In this document: positions 1 to 7,756 of the stretch, piece after piece
Layout: each line of letters opens with the position of its first letter
Position numbering within the stretch: the stretch's first letter is position 1
IMG/VR virus record: IMGVR_UViG_3300033144_003181
Location: 1-26,706 of that record
Source of the DNA: a virus
Reading direction: 5' to 3' (one strand)
Length of the DNA: 26,706 bases
Position numbers and translations under genes: made by a program
Notes under the pieces: model-generated
What the model saw: the letters and a program-made list of their open reading frames with translations, nothing else
Told to the model about the DNA's origin: nothing
The model's database searches: none

Positions 1-2
1 GG

Positions 3-107
3 CAAAGCGAACAGTTAAAATTGTTCTACAAATATTTAGTCAAGCAAGGGTTATCGCCTGATATAGATGATGATTTTTTACAACAACAAATAGATAATTT
101 TAATTGA
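3..107 (+). CDS. C-terminal end of an unknown protein (5' truncated)
   Basis: An open frame enters from the left edge and stops at TGA 105-107. It encodes 34 residues ending in DDDFLQQQIDNFN. The other two forward frames are closed sooner, and a terminator-like hairpin follows directly, so this looks like the true tail of a gene. The fragment is helical and acidic near its end. Too little is present to name a family. Confidence 0.55.
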   Translation, partial: QSEQLKLFYKYLVKQGLSPDIDDDFLQQQIDNFN

Positions 108-121
108 CTACAACACGCAAC

Positions 122-145
122 TAAAAACCGTTTTAATGGTTTTTA
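122..145 (+). terminator. AT-rich hairpin, probable terminator
   Basis: A perfect 8-bp inverted repeat, TAAAAACC (122-129) and GGTTTTTA (138-145), has an 8-nt loop and lies 14 bases after the stop of the upstream gene. The T run is inside the 3' arm, so it could act in either direction. The short AT-rich stem makes efficiency uncertain. Confidence 0.45.
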
Positions 146-160
146 AATGCAGTTATAGAT

Positions 161-200
161 TTTTGAAGAACTAAAAATAATATAATTTACTTATATTTAC
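161..200 (+). promoter_or_regulatory. Possible Bacteroidota-type promoter before the exonuclease gene
   Basis: TTTTG at 161-165 is followed by AT-rich TATAATTTAC (181-190) and TTATATTTAC (191-200), imperfect matches to the -7 element TAnnTTTG, just ahead of the ATG at 204. A very similar TTATTTTTAC occurs at 1403-1412 ahead of another start. The element lacks the consensus final G, so this is weak and partly inferred from position between a terminator and a gene. Confidence 0.25.
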
Positions 201-203
201 AAC

Positions 204-1166
204 ATGGCAGACCCAGTAGGAAAAAGATTATCAAAAAAGAAAAAGCAAAGACTAATAGATTTATATGCTAGTGATAGACCTAAGAAAGAAGTGCAAGAGA
301 TTCTTTCTAAAGAGTTTGGTGTAGGTGAAAGAGTTATTAGGTCTTACGCTAAAGAGTTTGGGTTAAATGTATTAAGAAAGAATATTATAAGTGATAAAGT
401 AATGGTTTATGATATTGAAACAAGCAGGGTTAAGGTTGATACGTGGTGGACAGGCAAACAGCACATAAACCACAAGCAGTTAAGAAGTGAACCAACTATA
501 ATATCTATTGCTTGGAAATGGGTTGGAGAAGATAAAGTTTACTCTTTAACATGGGATAAAAAGCACTGTGACAAATCAATGCTTAAAAAATTCTTAAAAG
601 AATACAATAAAGCATCTATGGTTATAGGTCAAAATAATAATTCTTTTGATAATAAATGGATTAATACAAGAGCTGCTAAACATCAACTTCATGTAGATAG
701 ATATGTTAAGAGTTTTGATATTTACAGGATGGCTAAGAGATATTTTAAACTACCTTCATATTCTATGGATTACATGGCTAAATACTTTGGATTAACACTT
801 AAACAGTCTCACGAAGGAATGCACATGTGGGACATGATAGAATACGGAAACACACAAGAGAAGAAAGAATATCTACAAAAGATGGTTGATTACAACAAAG
901 GAGATATAGTAACAACAGAAGAGCTTTATTTAACTTTACAGCCTTATTTTGGAAGTGTAACAAATCAATCAGTTAAAATGGGGCTACCTAGATGGGGATG
1001 CCCTGTAAGTGGCTCTTTAAATGTTAGCTTATTAAAAACTATATTTACAGAAATGGGAACAGTTCAAAGAATACTGTATTGTGAAGATAGCCAACATCAA
1101 TTTAAAGTAAGTAATAAAACATATATGGATTTCCTTCAAAGGGGAATGAGTAAATATTGGGAATAA
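204..1166 (+). CDS. DEDDy-family 3'-5' exonuclease-like protein with N-terminal helix-turn-helix
   Basis: The 320-residue protein has a basic N-terminus and a helix-turn-helix-like region (about residues 12-55), then a ribonuclease H-like 3'-5' exonuclease core. Exo I is YDIETS with D70 and E72. Exo II is the GQNNNSFDNKW block with D149. Exo III is YNKGD with Y230 and D234, the Y-x3-D spacing of DEDDy enzymes. The family resembles YprB/RNase_H_2-type nucleases that digest single-stranded DNA or RNA. About 70 residues after the core (with C266 and C293) are unassigned. It lies upstream of the terminase genes, so it may serve replication, recombination or DNA processing before packaging; that role is inference. 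The start is the first ATG after the intergenic gap. Confidence 0.72.
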   Translation: MADPVGKRLSKKKKQRLIDLYASDRPKKEVQEILSKEFGVGERVIRSYAKEFGLNVLRKNIISDKVMVYDIETSRVKVDTWWTGKQHINHKQLRSEPTIISIAWKWVGEDKVYSLTWDKKHCDKSMLKKFLKEYNKASMVIGQNNNSFDNKWINTRAAKHQLHVDRYVKSFDIYRMAKRYFKLPSYSMDYMAKYFGLTLKQSHEGMHMWDMIEYGNTQEKKEYLQKMVDYNKGDIVTTEELYLTLQPYFGSVTNQSVKMGLPRWGCPVSGSLNVSLLKTIFTEMGTVQRILYCEDSQHQFKVSNKTYMDFLQRGMSKYWE

Positions 1167-1167
1167 T

Positions 1168-1392
1168 ATGTTATACAAAAAGATAATAGGACTATTTAGA
1201 GCATTACCAGAAGAAAGTTTAGATATTAAATTTATATCCAGAGTTACTAATACAGATGAAAACCTTGTTAAACCTATATTAGAACAATTGGTAAAGGATA
1301 AACATATAAAAGGTAAAAGGAAGTTTAAACTGGATGGTGAATACTTAAAAGACTACGAAAAGAATGCTAAGTTTAAAAAACTTAAAAATTAA
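1168..1392 (+). CDS. Small basic protein, possible winged-helix
   Basis: A 74-residue, lysine-rich protein starts one base after the exonuclease stop, so the two are probably co-translated. The pattern of short helices (IIGLFRALPEE, LDIKFISRVTNTDE, LVKPILEQLVKDKHI) followed by a basic stretch looks like a small winged helix, in which a recognition helix precedes a two-strand wing. No family is recognised. A DNA-binding accessory to the neighbouring nuclease is possible but only inferred from size, charge and position. Confidence 0.55.
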   Translation: MLYKKIIGLFRALPEESLDIKFISRVTNTDENLVKPILEQLVKDKHIKGKRKFKLDGEYLKDYEKNAKFKKLKN

Positions 1393-1418
1393 ATTTATTT
1401 CATTATTTTTACATTGTA

Positions 1419-1634
1419 ATGAGGTTTAAAAAGTACATACCACTATCAGATATTGAGAATATGGAAGATAAAGAGGGTTTTTTAGATGCTTATAGAAGTG
1501 AAGAAGACATTTACAATCTATTTGGGTATGATACGGAAATAGTAGTATTTAATGACGATTATTTTCAAGTTCCAGTTTATGACTGTTTTGGTGATATTCA
1601 TTACATGACATTTACAGATATAGGGGAGAATTAA
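1419..1634 (+). CDS. Hypothetical acidic protein
   Basis: A 71-residue acidic protein rich in Asp, Glu, Phe and Tyr. It has no signal peptide, membrane segment or motif that I recognise. The ATG lies 6 bases after TTATTTTTAC (1403-1412), which resembles the element upstream of the 204 gene, so it may have its own transcript. It sits in a run of small genes ahead of the terminase, a usual position for rapidly changing accessory phage genes. Confidence 0.55.
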   Translation: MRFKKYIPLSDIENMEDKEGFLDAYRSEEDIYNLFGYDTEIVVFNDDYFQVPVYDCFGDIHYMTFTDIGEN

Positions 1635-1660
1635 CAATAGAAACATTCGATTTTATTTCA

Positions 1661-1972
1661 ATGAATTATAAATCAAATCCTGAAATAAATATAAAGTACA
1701 CCAAAGATGAACTTTTCAATTATTTTGGAAGCAAATCATCATTTAATAATAAATGTGTTAAATGTGAATCAAAAAACACTAGGGTTAATGCTCAAACTAA
1801 TAAATCATACTGTATAAACCATTTTAAAACGTCTGTATGGTATAAGAATCCAAACATGGATGCATGGTACTCTTTATGGTTGAAAGGTGTTGAAGATAGA
1901 ACTTTTATGGAATGGTTGGATTATGTTAATAAATATAGTACTATAGAAATTCCAGAAAAGCCAAAAATATAA
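1661..1972 (+). CDS. Small protein with a C-x2-C...C-x2-H zinc-binding pattern
   Basis: The 103-residue protein has C32 and C35 (KCVKCES) and C51 and H54 (YCINHF), spaced C-x2-C-x15-C-x2-H. This is a plausible single zinc site forming a zinc ribbon or knuckle. The C-terminal half is rich in Trp, Tyr and Phe (VWYKNPNMDAWYSLW). Some phage HNH nucleases carry such zinc clusters, but I cannot see the His-Asn-His core, so it is left as a zinc-binding protein of unknown role. It lies 5 bases ahead of the probable small terminase. Confidence 0.55.
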   Translation: MNYKSNPEINIKYTKDELFNYFGSKSSFNNKCVKCESKNTRVNAQTNKSYCINHFKTSVWYKNPNMDAWYSLWLKGVEDRTFMEWLDYVNKYSTIEIPEKPKI

Positions 1973-1977
1973 TAAAC

Positions 1978-2232
1978 ATGAAAAAAGTAGACGGAAGAAA
2001 GAATAATGGAGGTGCTAGAAAAGGAGCTGGAGCGCCTAAAAAAGAAGTTAGCGAAAAGGCTAGAGAAATAATGAAGAAGGCTATTAGAGTTCTTTACAAT
2101 AGAGAAAATGATGAAGAGGCTCAAATAGCATTTTTAAAAGATTTTGCACAAACTACAAGAGGTCAGCAATTTGTAGCTGAACATTTATTTGGTAAAGCTC
2201 CACAGGTTATAGAGCAGGAGTGCTACTATTAA
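1978..2232 (+). CDS. Probable terminase small subunit
   Basis: The 84-residue protein opens with a glycine/lysine/arginine segment (NGGARKGAGAPKK, about residues 10-22) often found at the N-terminus of small phage DNA-binding proteins encoded just before large terminases. A helical region follows, with RENDEEAQIAFLKDFAQT and AEHLFGKAPQ. TerS proteins bind the packaging site and regulate TerL. It ends 8 bases before the terminase large-subunit start. It is shorter than many TerS proteins, and the assignment rests on gene order plus the N-terminal motif rather than a recognised full domain. Confidence 0.6.
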   Translation: MKKVDGRKNNGGARKGAGAPKKEVSEKAREIMKKAIRVLYNRENDEEAQIAFLKDFAQTTRGQQFVAEHLFGKAPQVIEQECYY

Positions 2233-2240
2233 ATTTATAA

Positions 2241-3458
2241 GTGGAACTAAAGATAAGTGATAAATATAAACCATTATTCAATAGACCTAAAGATGTCGAT
2301 ACTTACATAATAACAGGAGGTCGTTTCTCTTCAAAATCTTATACAGCATCCATAGCCGCAACTTATTGGGCTTCACATCTTAACCATAGAATACTATATG
2401 GACGTTATACGAGTATTAGTGGTAAAGATTCTACATTCCCAGAAGTAGAAGAAAAGATAGGTTTATTAGGGTTGAATGAACAATTTGACATAAACATAAA
2501 CAGGATTGATTCTAACGTAAATGATTCTAAAATAGTTTTTAAAGGTTTCAAGACTGGTTCAAATGTTCAATCAGCAGCATTAAAATCATTAAAAGACTTT
2601 TCTGTATTAATAGTTGAAGAAGCTGAAGAGATACCCGACTATGATACATATGAAAAGGTTAGCCTTTCGATAAGAGGTAATAACAACCAAAATACAGAGC
2701 CAAACATAAAAGTTTTAATACTTAACCCTACAACTAAAGAGCATTGGATATTTAAAGAGTTCTTTGAGTCAAAAGGTGTTCAGGCTGGTTTTAACGGTGT
2801 TAAAGATAATGTTTGCTATATTCATACATCTTATTTAGATTGCTTAGATTTTGTTCCTAAAGATATTTTAAGGTCATTTTATAATATGAAAGCAAACAAG
2901 CCTAAAAGATATAGCCACATCGTCCTAGGTGGATGGTTAGATAGGTTAGAGGGATGTGTGATTGAAGACTGGAAGATGGGAAGTTTTGATGAATCTTTGC
3001 CATATGTTTATGGTATGGACTTTGGATATGTTAACGACCCTACAACTTTTGTTAAGGTTGCTACAGATGATAATAATATCTATACAGATTTAAAACTTCA
3101 TAAGAAGGAAATGTCAACTGATGATATTGTAAGCTTCTTGGAAAATAATATAACAAAAGAAGATTTAGTGATAGCAGATTCAGCAGAACCAAGATTAATA
3201 GAAGAAATTAAAATGGCTGGATTTAATATAGTTGGGTGTAGAAAAGGAAAGGATTCTATTAAAAACGGATTAGCAAGATTAAATGATAAAACTATAATAT
3301 CTGAATCAAAAGATACTGAATTTCACAGGGAGTTAAACAACTATGTTTGGAATGATAAAAAGAGTAATACACCGATAGATAATTATAACCATGTTATTGA
3401 TGCTGTTAGATATGCTCACGATGAATTAACACAGGATAATAATTTTTGGATAATTTAG
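2241..3458 (+). CDS. terL: Terminase large subunit (packaging ATPase and nuclease)
   Basis: The 405-residue motor cuts concatemeric DNA and pumps it into the prohead through the portal. In the ATPase half, the Walker A-like loop is GGRFSSKS (26-33), Walker B with its catalytic Glu is VLIVEEAEE (122-130), and the coupling motif is LNPT (161-164). In the RNase H-like nuclease half, the acidic residues are D260 (GMDFGYVNDPT), D313 (IADSAEP) and D387 (HVIDAVRYA). Length and motif order match the Terminase_3 (PBSX-type) family. The start is GTG: an in-frame TAA occupies 2238-2240 directly before it, and no ATG lies near the N-terminus. The next gene begins after a 70-base leader. Confidence 0.95.
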   Translation: MELKISDKYKPLFNRPKDVDTYIITGGRFSSKSYTASIAATYWASHLNHRILYGRYTSISGKDSTFPEVEEKIGLLGLNEQFDININRIDSNVNDSKIVFKGFKTGSNVQSAALKSLKDFSVLIVEEAEEIPDYDTYEKVSLSIRGNNNQNTEPNIKVLILNPTTKEHWIFKEFFESKGVQAGFNGVKDNVCYIHTSYLDCLDFVPKDILRSFYNMKANKPKRYSHIVLGGWLDRLEGCVIEDWKMGSFDESLPYVYGMDFGYVNDPTTFVKVATDDNNIYTDLKLHKKEMSTDDIVSFLENNITKEDLVIADSAEPRLIEEIKMAGFNIVGCRKGKDSIKNGLARLNDKTIISESKDTEFHRELNNYVWNDKKSNTPIDNYNHVIDAVRYAHDELTQDNNFWII

Positions 3459-3486
3459 TTTTATTTAAAAAAAATTATTATTTTTG
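3456..3486 (+). promoter_or_regulatory. Putative Bacteroidota-type promoter ahead of the portal gene
   Basis: TATTTTTG (3479-3486) matches the -7 consensus TAnnTTTG exactly. The -33 candidate TTAG (3456-3459), 19 bases upstream, differs from TTTG by one base. The position in the terminase-portal gap would allow extra transcription of head genes, with about 40 bases of leader. Confidence 0.4.
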
Positions 3487-3496
3487 TAGGTAATAA

Positions 3497-3514
3497 CAAG
3501 GTGAAGATGCCTTG
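3497..3514 (+). other. Small leader hairpin
   Basis: CAAGG (3497-3501) and CCTTG (3510-3514) form a 5-bp inverted repeat around an 8-nt loop in the leader between the putative promoter and the portal ATG. It has no T tract and is short, so it is more likely an mRNA leader structure than a terminator, or it may be chance. Confidence 0.25.
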
Positions 3515-3528
3515 CACTAATTTACTCT

Positions 3529-4791
3529 ATGTCAAGACTAAAAGATGCTTACAACGCATTAGTAGGAACTAAGAATCATAGTTTTAGTTATGAGAAGCCC
3601 TTATACAGGGCTCTCTCTAATTTTCTGTACGGAGAAGATACCCTAGAAAAACTTATTTCAGAAGGATATGCAGGAAATAATCATGTATATTCCATAGTTA
3701 ACAGTATTGCTGAAAGTGGTGCTGATATTCCTTTATTAATTACAGACACTAAATCAAATGGTGATGTAGAAATTATTGATGGTGGTGACTTCTATGATTT
3801 TGTTCATAATCCTAACCCAGAAGAAAACTACAAATCTTTTACTTATAAGTCTTTAGTTTACCAATTAATAACTGGAAACGAAATACATTATGGTGTTAAA
3901 GGTGTTGGTTCAAACTACTTTACAGAAAGATGGAACTTAGCACCTCAATATATTATTCCAAAGGTTACTAATCTAATAACTGGACCACAAGCAACATCTT
4001 ACAAGTACAACTATAACAGTAAGGAATATAATTTGGATGTTGAAGAAGTTATGCACCTAAGAAAGTTTAATCCAGACCCTGCAGACGAAAATGCTGTAAT
4101 GGGATTGAGTCCTTTATCGGCAGCATATAGAACTTTATCGGCATCAAATGAAATAATAACGGCTGATGCTTCTTTAATTAAAAACAAAGGTGCTATCGGA
4201 TTATTATCTTCTAAAGGTGATAGAGGTGTCACGCCAGAACAAGGTAAAGAATTAGATAAAGCTTTAAAGTCTAAAATAGGGGGTGGTGAAAACTTTGGTT
4301 CTATTAAAGTGACTGGCGGAAACTTTGACTATATAAAGTTTGCTATGTCTCCTGCAGATTTACAAATATTAGAAAGTGGAATTGTTAAACTTAGAGACTT
4401 ATGTTCTGTTTATGGGGTAAGTTCAAGGATGTTTAATGACCCTAATGGAACTACTTTTAATAACTCTAAAGAAGATGGTAAGAAGTTTTATACTAGAGGT
4501 GTTTTACCTCCATTAAGAAATGACTTAGACCACTTTAATAAATTCTTTGTAACAGGATGGAATGAAAGAGATAATGCTAACTATAAGGTTGATTTAGATT
4601 TATCTAGTATAGAGGCTTTACAGGAAGATAAGAAAATGGAAGCAGAAAAGGATAAGATTGTTATGGATGGGGTTAATGTTATATTAAATATGCCAATATC
4701 TCCAGAAGGTAAGAAAACTTTATTAATAGATACTTATGGTTTTGATGAAGTTGCTGCCGAATTAATTACTAATGTTCAAGAAAATGAGTAA
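3529..4791 (+). CDS. Portal protein (HK97/phage_portal type)
   Basis: The 420-residue protein forms the dodecameric ring at the head vertex that docks the terminase and later the tail connectors. Recognisable portal features include the N-terminal helix with GNNHVYSIVNSIAESGADIPLLI (split across about residues 48-72). HLRKFNPDP and MGLSPLSAAYRTL mark the central wing-to-stem region, and CSVYGVSSRMFNDPNGTTFNNSKE precedes the C-terminal helices. Gene order TerL-portal-protease-capsid supports the call. The stop overlaps the protease start by 8 bases (ATGAGTAA), implying translational coupling. Confidence 0.92.
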   Translation: MSRLKDAYNALVGTKNHSFSYEKPLYRALSNFLYGEDTLEKLISEGYAGNNHVYSIVNSIAESGADIPLLITDTKSNGDVEIIDGGDFYDFVHNPNPEENYKSFTYKSLVYQLITGNEIHYGVKGVGSNYFTERWNLAPQYIIPKVTNLITGPQATSYKYNYNSKEYNLDVEEVMHLRKFNPDPADENAVMGLSPLSAAYRTLSASNEIITADASLIKNKGAIGLLSSKGDRGVTPEQGKELDKALKSKIGGGENFGSIKVTGGNFDYIKFAMSPADLQILESGIVKLRDLCSVYGVSSRMFNDPNGTTFNNSKEDGKKFYTRGVLPPLRNDLDHFNKFFVTGWNERDNANYKVDLDLSSIEALQEDKKMEAEKDKIVMDGVNVILNMPISPEGKKTLLIDTYGFDEVAAELITNVQENE

Positions 4792-5665
4792 GAAAACTTT
4801 ACAACAGAAAATGGCTACACACTTTGGTGTTAAAACTTTAGAAGGTGGTAATTCTGTTAAACAGATTGATGAAGATAAAAGAACTGTTCAGTTCATAGCT
4901 AACACATATTTCTTTATTGATTCTGACCAAGACATGTTGATTAAAGGATGTGCTGTTAAATCTATTAACGATAGAGGACCAAAATCACAAGCAAACGCAA
5001 AAATTAAACATCAATCAGACCATGTATTAAATACTAAAAATGTTGTAGGAAGATTTGAAGTGATAGAAGAAAGAAATATAGATGGTAAAGATGTTCTTTA
5101 TTGCGAAAGTCATATACCTACTACAAGTAAGGGTAATGATGATTTAATAAACTACCAAGAAGGATTATATGATAACCACTCTATAGGATTTAGATATAAA
5201 AACATAGTTAAGGCGGTTATGAACTCTACTAATGAAGTAGAGCGTAAAGCATGGGATGAGTTTTACCCTTTAGCATTAAATCCAGAGAAGGCAGATGAAG
5301 AAGGATTCTTTTGGGTGGTTAAAGAAATAGAATTATTTGAAATTAGTGTTGTTAGTTATGGAGCTAACGAACTTACACCAACAATAGGGAGTAAGTCTAA
5401 AGATGCTAATATTAAAATAAAGAGTAATCTAATTGACAGATTAGACGAATTAAATAGACAACTTAAATCAAGCGTGGATTCTAAAAGTGACCGTTCTCTT
5501 ATGGGTATGGAAATTTTACAGATGAAGCAAATAATCAACGATTTGAAATTAATCGAGCCATCAAAAAAGGACACTCATGTAGAGCCGTCTAATAATGATA
5601 CAGATGACAGCAAATCAAAAACAATTAATCCAATTAAAAACCTTTCAAAAAATTATAAGAAATGA
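4784..5665 (+). CDS. Prohead protease (HK97/S78-type) with long C-terminal extension
   Basis: The 293-residue protein has a serine protease domain in roughly residues 25-200. The His region is KHQSDHVLN (H76 or H80 as catalytic His), and the serine motif is DNHSIGFRY (S133). FEISVVSYGANELTPT near 185-200 is typical of the domain end. It matures the capsid by removing the delta domain from the coat protein. The ATG at 4784 overlaps the portal stop by 8 bases; an in-frame ATG at 4772 would add only MFKK. Residues about 205-293 form an additional charged, helical tail rich in Lys, Asp and Ser. It is absent from minimal proteases and could supply scaffold function (inference). The stop overlaps the capsid start as ATGA. 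Confidence 0.88.
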   Translation: MSKKTLQQKMATHFGVKTLEGGNSVKQIDEDKRTVQFIANTYFFIDSDQDMLIKGCAVKSINDRGPKSQANAKIKHQSDHVLNTKNVVGRFEVIEERNIDGKDVLYCESHIPTTSKGNDDLINYQEGLYDNHSIGFRYKNIVKAVMNSTNEVERKAWDEFYPLALNPEKADEEGFFWVVKEIELFEISVVSYGANELTPTIGSKSKDANIKIKSNLIDRLDELNRQLKSSVDSKSDRSLMGMEILQMKQIINDLKLIEPSKKDTHVEPSNNDTDDSKSKTINPIKNLSKNYKK

Positions 5666-6939
5666 AAGAATTTAAAGTAAAATCTTCTGAAGAGATTGCA
5701 AAGCTTTCTGAGGAGGATAATGCTAAGTATTTTGCTGATTTATTAGACTGGCAAACAAAAAGCATTGAAGAATTAACTGCAAAAGCAAAGACTGATGCAG
5801 AAAACAAAGAAGAGTTAGAAACTCAAATTAAAGAATTACAATCTGCTAATATTTCAGCAATGAAGTCTACTTTGGAAGCTCAAGGTGGAACTATTGCTAA
5901 GATGGCTAAAGAGTTAGAGGCTAAAACAGAAGATAAGCCTGCTTCTTTTAAAGCGGCTATCTATACTGCTTTAACTGAAAAAGCTGAAGAGTTAAAAAAA
6001 CTATCTGAGTCTAGTCAAAAAAATATTAGATTAGATATTAAAGCTCAACAAGATGCTTCTGATATTACTTCAGGAACTGATTTTGCAGATATGTTGCCAG
6101 GAGTTGGTCAAATTGCAACTCGTCAAACGTTTATGCGTTCTTTATTCAACCAAAGAAACACAAACAAAGAGTATATCAAATATAATGACCAAGAAACTAT
6201 TGTAAGAGATGCTAAAAACGTTGCAGGGTGTGCAGCTTCAACTCATAACTCTAAAATTACATGGCAAGTTAGAACATTACAAATCGCTAAAGTTAGAGAT
6301 TATGTAAATGTTTGTATTGATATGATGGATGATTATGAGTGGGTATCTGGAGAGATTAGAGATTTAGTAACAACTGATGTTGCTTTAAAAATTGATGAAG
6401 GTTTACTTTTAGGAACTAATGTTTATCCAGAATTAAATTCTGTTGCTGCTGTAGCTTCTACATTTGCTGCTGGTTCTTATGCTGCAAGCGTTCAAGCTCC
6501 AACTTTAATAGACTTAATCAAAGTAGGTTCTTGTCAAATTTCTGATGCTGGTTTAAATAATAAATTCAATGCGAATGTTGTTTTATTAAATCCTGCTGAT
6601 ATGTGTTTAATGACACTGGAAAAAGATGCTAACAACAACTATTTAATTCCTAACTGGATTACTTCAGATGGAATGAATATTGGAGCTGTTAGAGTTATTA
6701 CAAATTCTTTAGTACCTGCTGGAGAAATGTACATCATGGATTCTACAAAGGGAACTGTTGTTTCAAGAAAAGGGACTACTGTTGAGTTCGGATTTGAAAA
6801 CAATGATAACTTTGAGAAAGAGTTAGTAACTGTAAAAGCTTACGAAAGATTAAACTTCTTAGTAAGAAATGTTGATGCAAATGCTTTTATGCATGTGCCT
6901 GACATTGCTGCGGCAATTACAGCTATTACTAAACCATAA
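5662..6939 (+). CDS. Major capsid protein (HK97 fold) with delta domain
   Basis: The 425-residue coat protein has residues 1 to about 125 predicted as a charged helical coiled coil (EELTAKAKTDAENKEELE and KAEELKKLSESSQKN). This is the usual delta scaffolding region removed by the protease. The coat body begins near residue 130 with SGTDFADMLPGVGQIATRQTF, followed by the strand-rich region with RDAKNVAGCAAS and ITWQVRTLQIAKVRDYV. Towards the end come WITSDGMNIGAVRVI and KELVTVKAYERLNFLVRN. This matches Phage_capsid-type proteins. It follows the protease with a 4-base overlap and is followed by a terminator-like hairpin, typical for a very highly expressed gene. Confidence 0.93.
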   Translation: MKEFKVKSSEEIAKLSEEDNAKYFADLLDWQTKSIEELTAKAKTDAENKEELETQIKELQSANISAMKSTLEAQGGTIAKMAKELEAKTEDKPASFKAAIYTALTEKAEELKKLSESSQKNIRLDIKAQQDASDITSGTDFADMLPGVGQIATRQTFMRSLFNQRNTNKEYIKYNDQETIVRDAKNVAGCAASTHNSKITWQVRTLQIAKVRDYVNVCIDMMDDYEWVSGEIRDLVTTDVALKIDEGLLLGTNVYPELNSVAAVASTFAAGSYAASVQAPTLIDLIKVGSCQISDAGLNNKFNANVVLLNPADMCLMTLEKDANNNYLIPNWITSDGMNIGAVRVITNSLVPAGEMYIMDSTKGTVVSRKGTTVEFGFENNDNFEKELVTVKAYERLNFLVRNVDANAFMHVPDIAAAITAITKP

Positions 6940-6959
6940 TTTAGTTAGTTAATCCAAAC

Positions 6960-6986
6960 ACCTCGCTATGAAAGTAGCGGGGTTTT
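6960..6986 (+). terminator. Terminator-like hairpin after the capsid gene
   Basis: ACCTCGCTA (6960-6968) pairs with TAGCGGGGT (6975-6983) around a TGAAAG loop: 9 bp including one G-T wobble, followed by TTT and then a run of G. The GC-rich stem stands out in AT-rich surroundings 20 bases after the capsid stop. The T tract is short (TTTT in all), so partial termination or mRNA 3'-end protection is likely. Confidence 0.65.
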
Positions 6987-7006
6987 GGGGGTAAAAGCCA
7001 ATACTT

Positions 7007-7237
7007 ATGAAAGTAATATTTAAAAAAGACCACCCAGCAGGAATAAAAAAAGGTTCTATTCATAACGTTGCGAAGCATGTTGTAGATAGATGGGTTGCTG
7101 ATGGATATGTTTCTATTTATGAAGAAAATGTTGTAGAGGTGGAAAAGTCAGAAACTTCTTCAGTGATTGGTGGGGAAGTTTCAAAGAAAAAAGCAAAAAA
7201 ACAATCGAAATCTGGAAAGAAAAATAAAAAGAAATAG
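7007..7237 (+). CDS. Small capsid-adjacent protein with lysine-rich tail
   Basis: The 76-residue protein has an N-terminal part (FKKDHPAGIKKGSIHNV, then AKHVVDRWVADGYV) that looks like a small SH3-like or beta domain often encoded directly after phage capsid genes. A linker follows, then a C-terminus almost wholly Lys, Ser and Gln (about residues 60-76). Its role is unknown. The polylysine tail could bind DNA or the acidic capsid interior. The ATG at 7238 of the next gene follows its TAG stop without a gap. Confidence 0.65.
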   Translation: MKVIFKKDHPAGIKKGSIHNVAKHVVDRWVADGYVSIYEENVVEVEKSETSSVIGGEVSKKKAKKQSKSGKKNKKK

Positions 7238-7753
7238 ATGTCTTTATACGTACAAGAATCAGATTTTAAAGGGCAAACAGATACAGCCAAAGATATATTC
7301 AGTAAAAGTGATTTACAGGAATATATAGATAAGTTTGAGGTAAGATACCTTCAAGACTTATTAGGGTGTGAATTATATGAAGAGTTTGCTACTGATTTTG
7401 CTATTACTGGGACATCTCCAACAGACCCTAAATTTATTCAGATTTGGAACTCTTTCTGTAAAGATAACAGTTGTGGTATAGAGAGAAGCGAAGGTATAAA
7501 AGAGATGTTAGTTATGTTTATAAACTTTGAATATAAACGTGACCAACCAGTAAAAAACAATATAGGAGGGAATCAAATAAATATGCAGGAAAACTCTACT
7601 TCTGCGGCTAGTACTGCATCTAATATGTACACCGTTTATAATCAAGCATTAGAGAGTTATAATGCTATTCAATGGTGTATATGTGATAACTCTAATAATT
7701 ATGATTGGAGTTCATATAATGGACAAGATAAAGGTATAATAGGATATTTTTAA
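7238..7753 (+). CDS. Putative head-tail connector/adaptor protein
   Basis: The 171-residue protein is mainly helical at its N-terminus: VQESDFKGQTDTAKDIFSKS, then LQEYIDKFEVRYLQDLLGCELYEEF in a continuing helix. A Ser/Asn-rich mid part and YNQALESYNAIQWCICDNS follow. Position after the capsid and the helical N-terminus fit a gp6-type adaptor that binds the portal, and similar proteins are common in Bacteroidota phages. I recognise the general type, not a defined motif. It abuts the gene before it and lies 3 bases from the gene after it. Confidence 0.6.
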   Translation: MSLYVQESDFKGQTDTAKDIFSKSDLQEYIDKFEVRYLQDLLGCELYEEFATDFAITGTSPTDPKFIQIWNSFCKDNSCGIERSEGIKEMLVMFINFEYKRDQPVKNNIGGNQINMQENSTSAASTASNMYTVYNQALESYNAIQWCICDNSNNYDWSSYNGQDKGIIGYF

Positions 7754-7756
7754 GAT

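Noticed and set aside
1921-2124. Reverse-strand ORF of 67 residues
   Set aside because: It lies across the probable small terminase gene and its neighbour, has low-complexity Phe/Ser/Leu composition typical of antisense AT-rich DNA, and no promoter.
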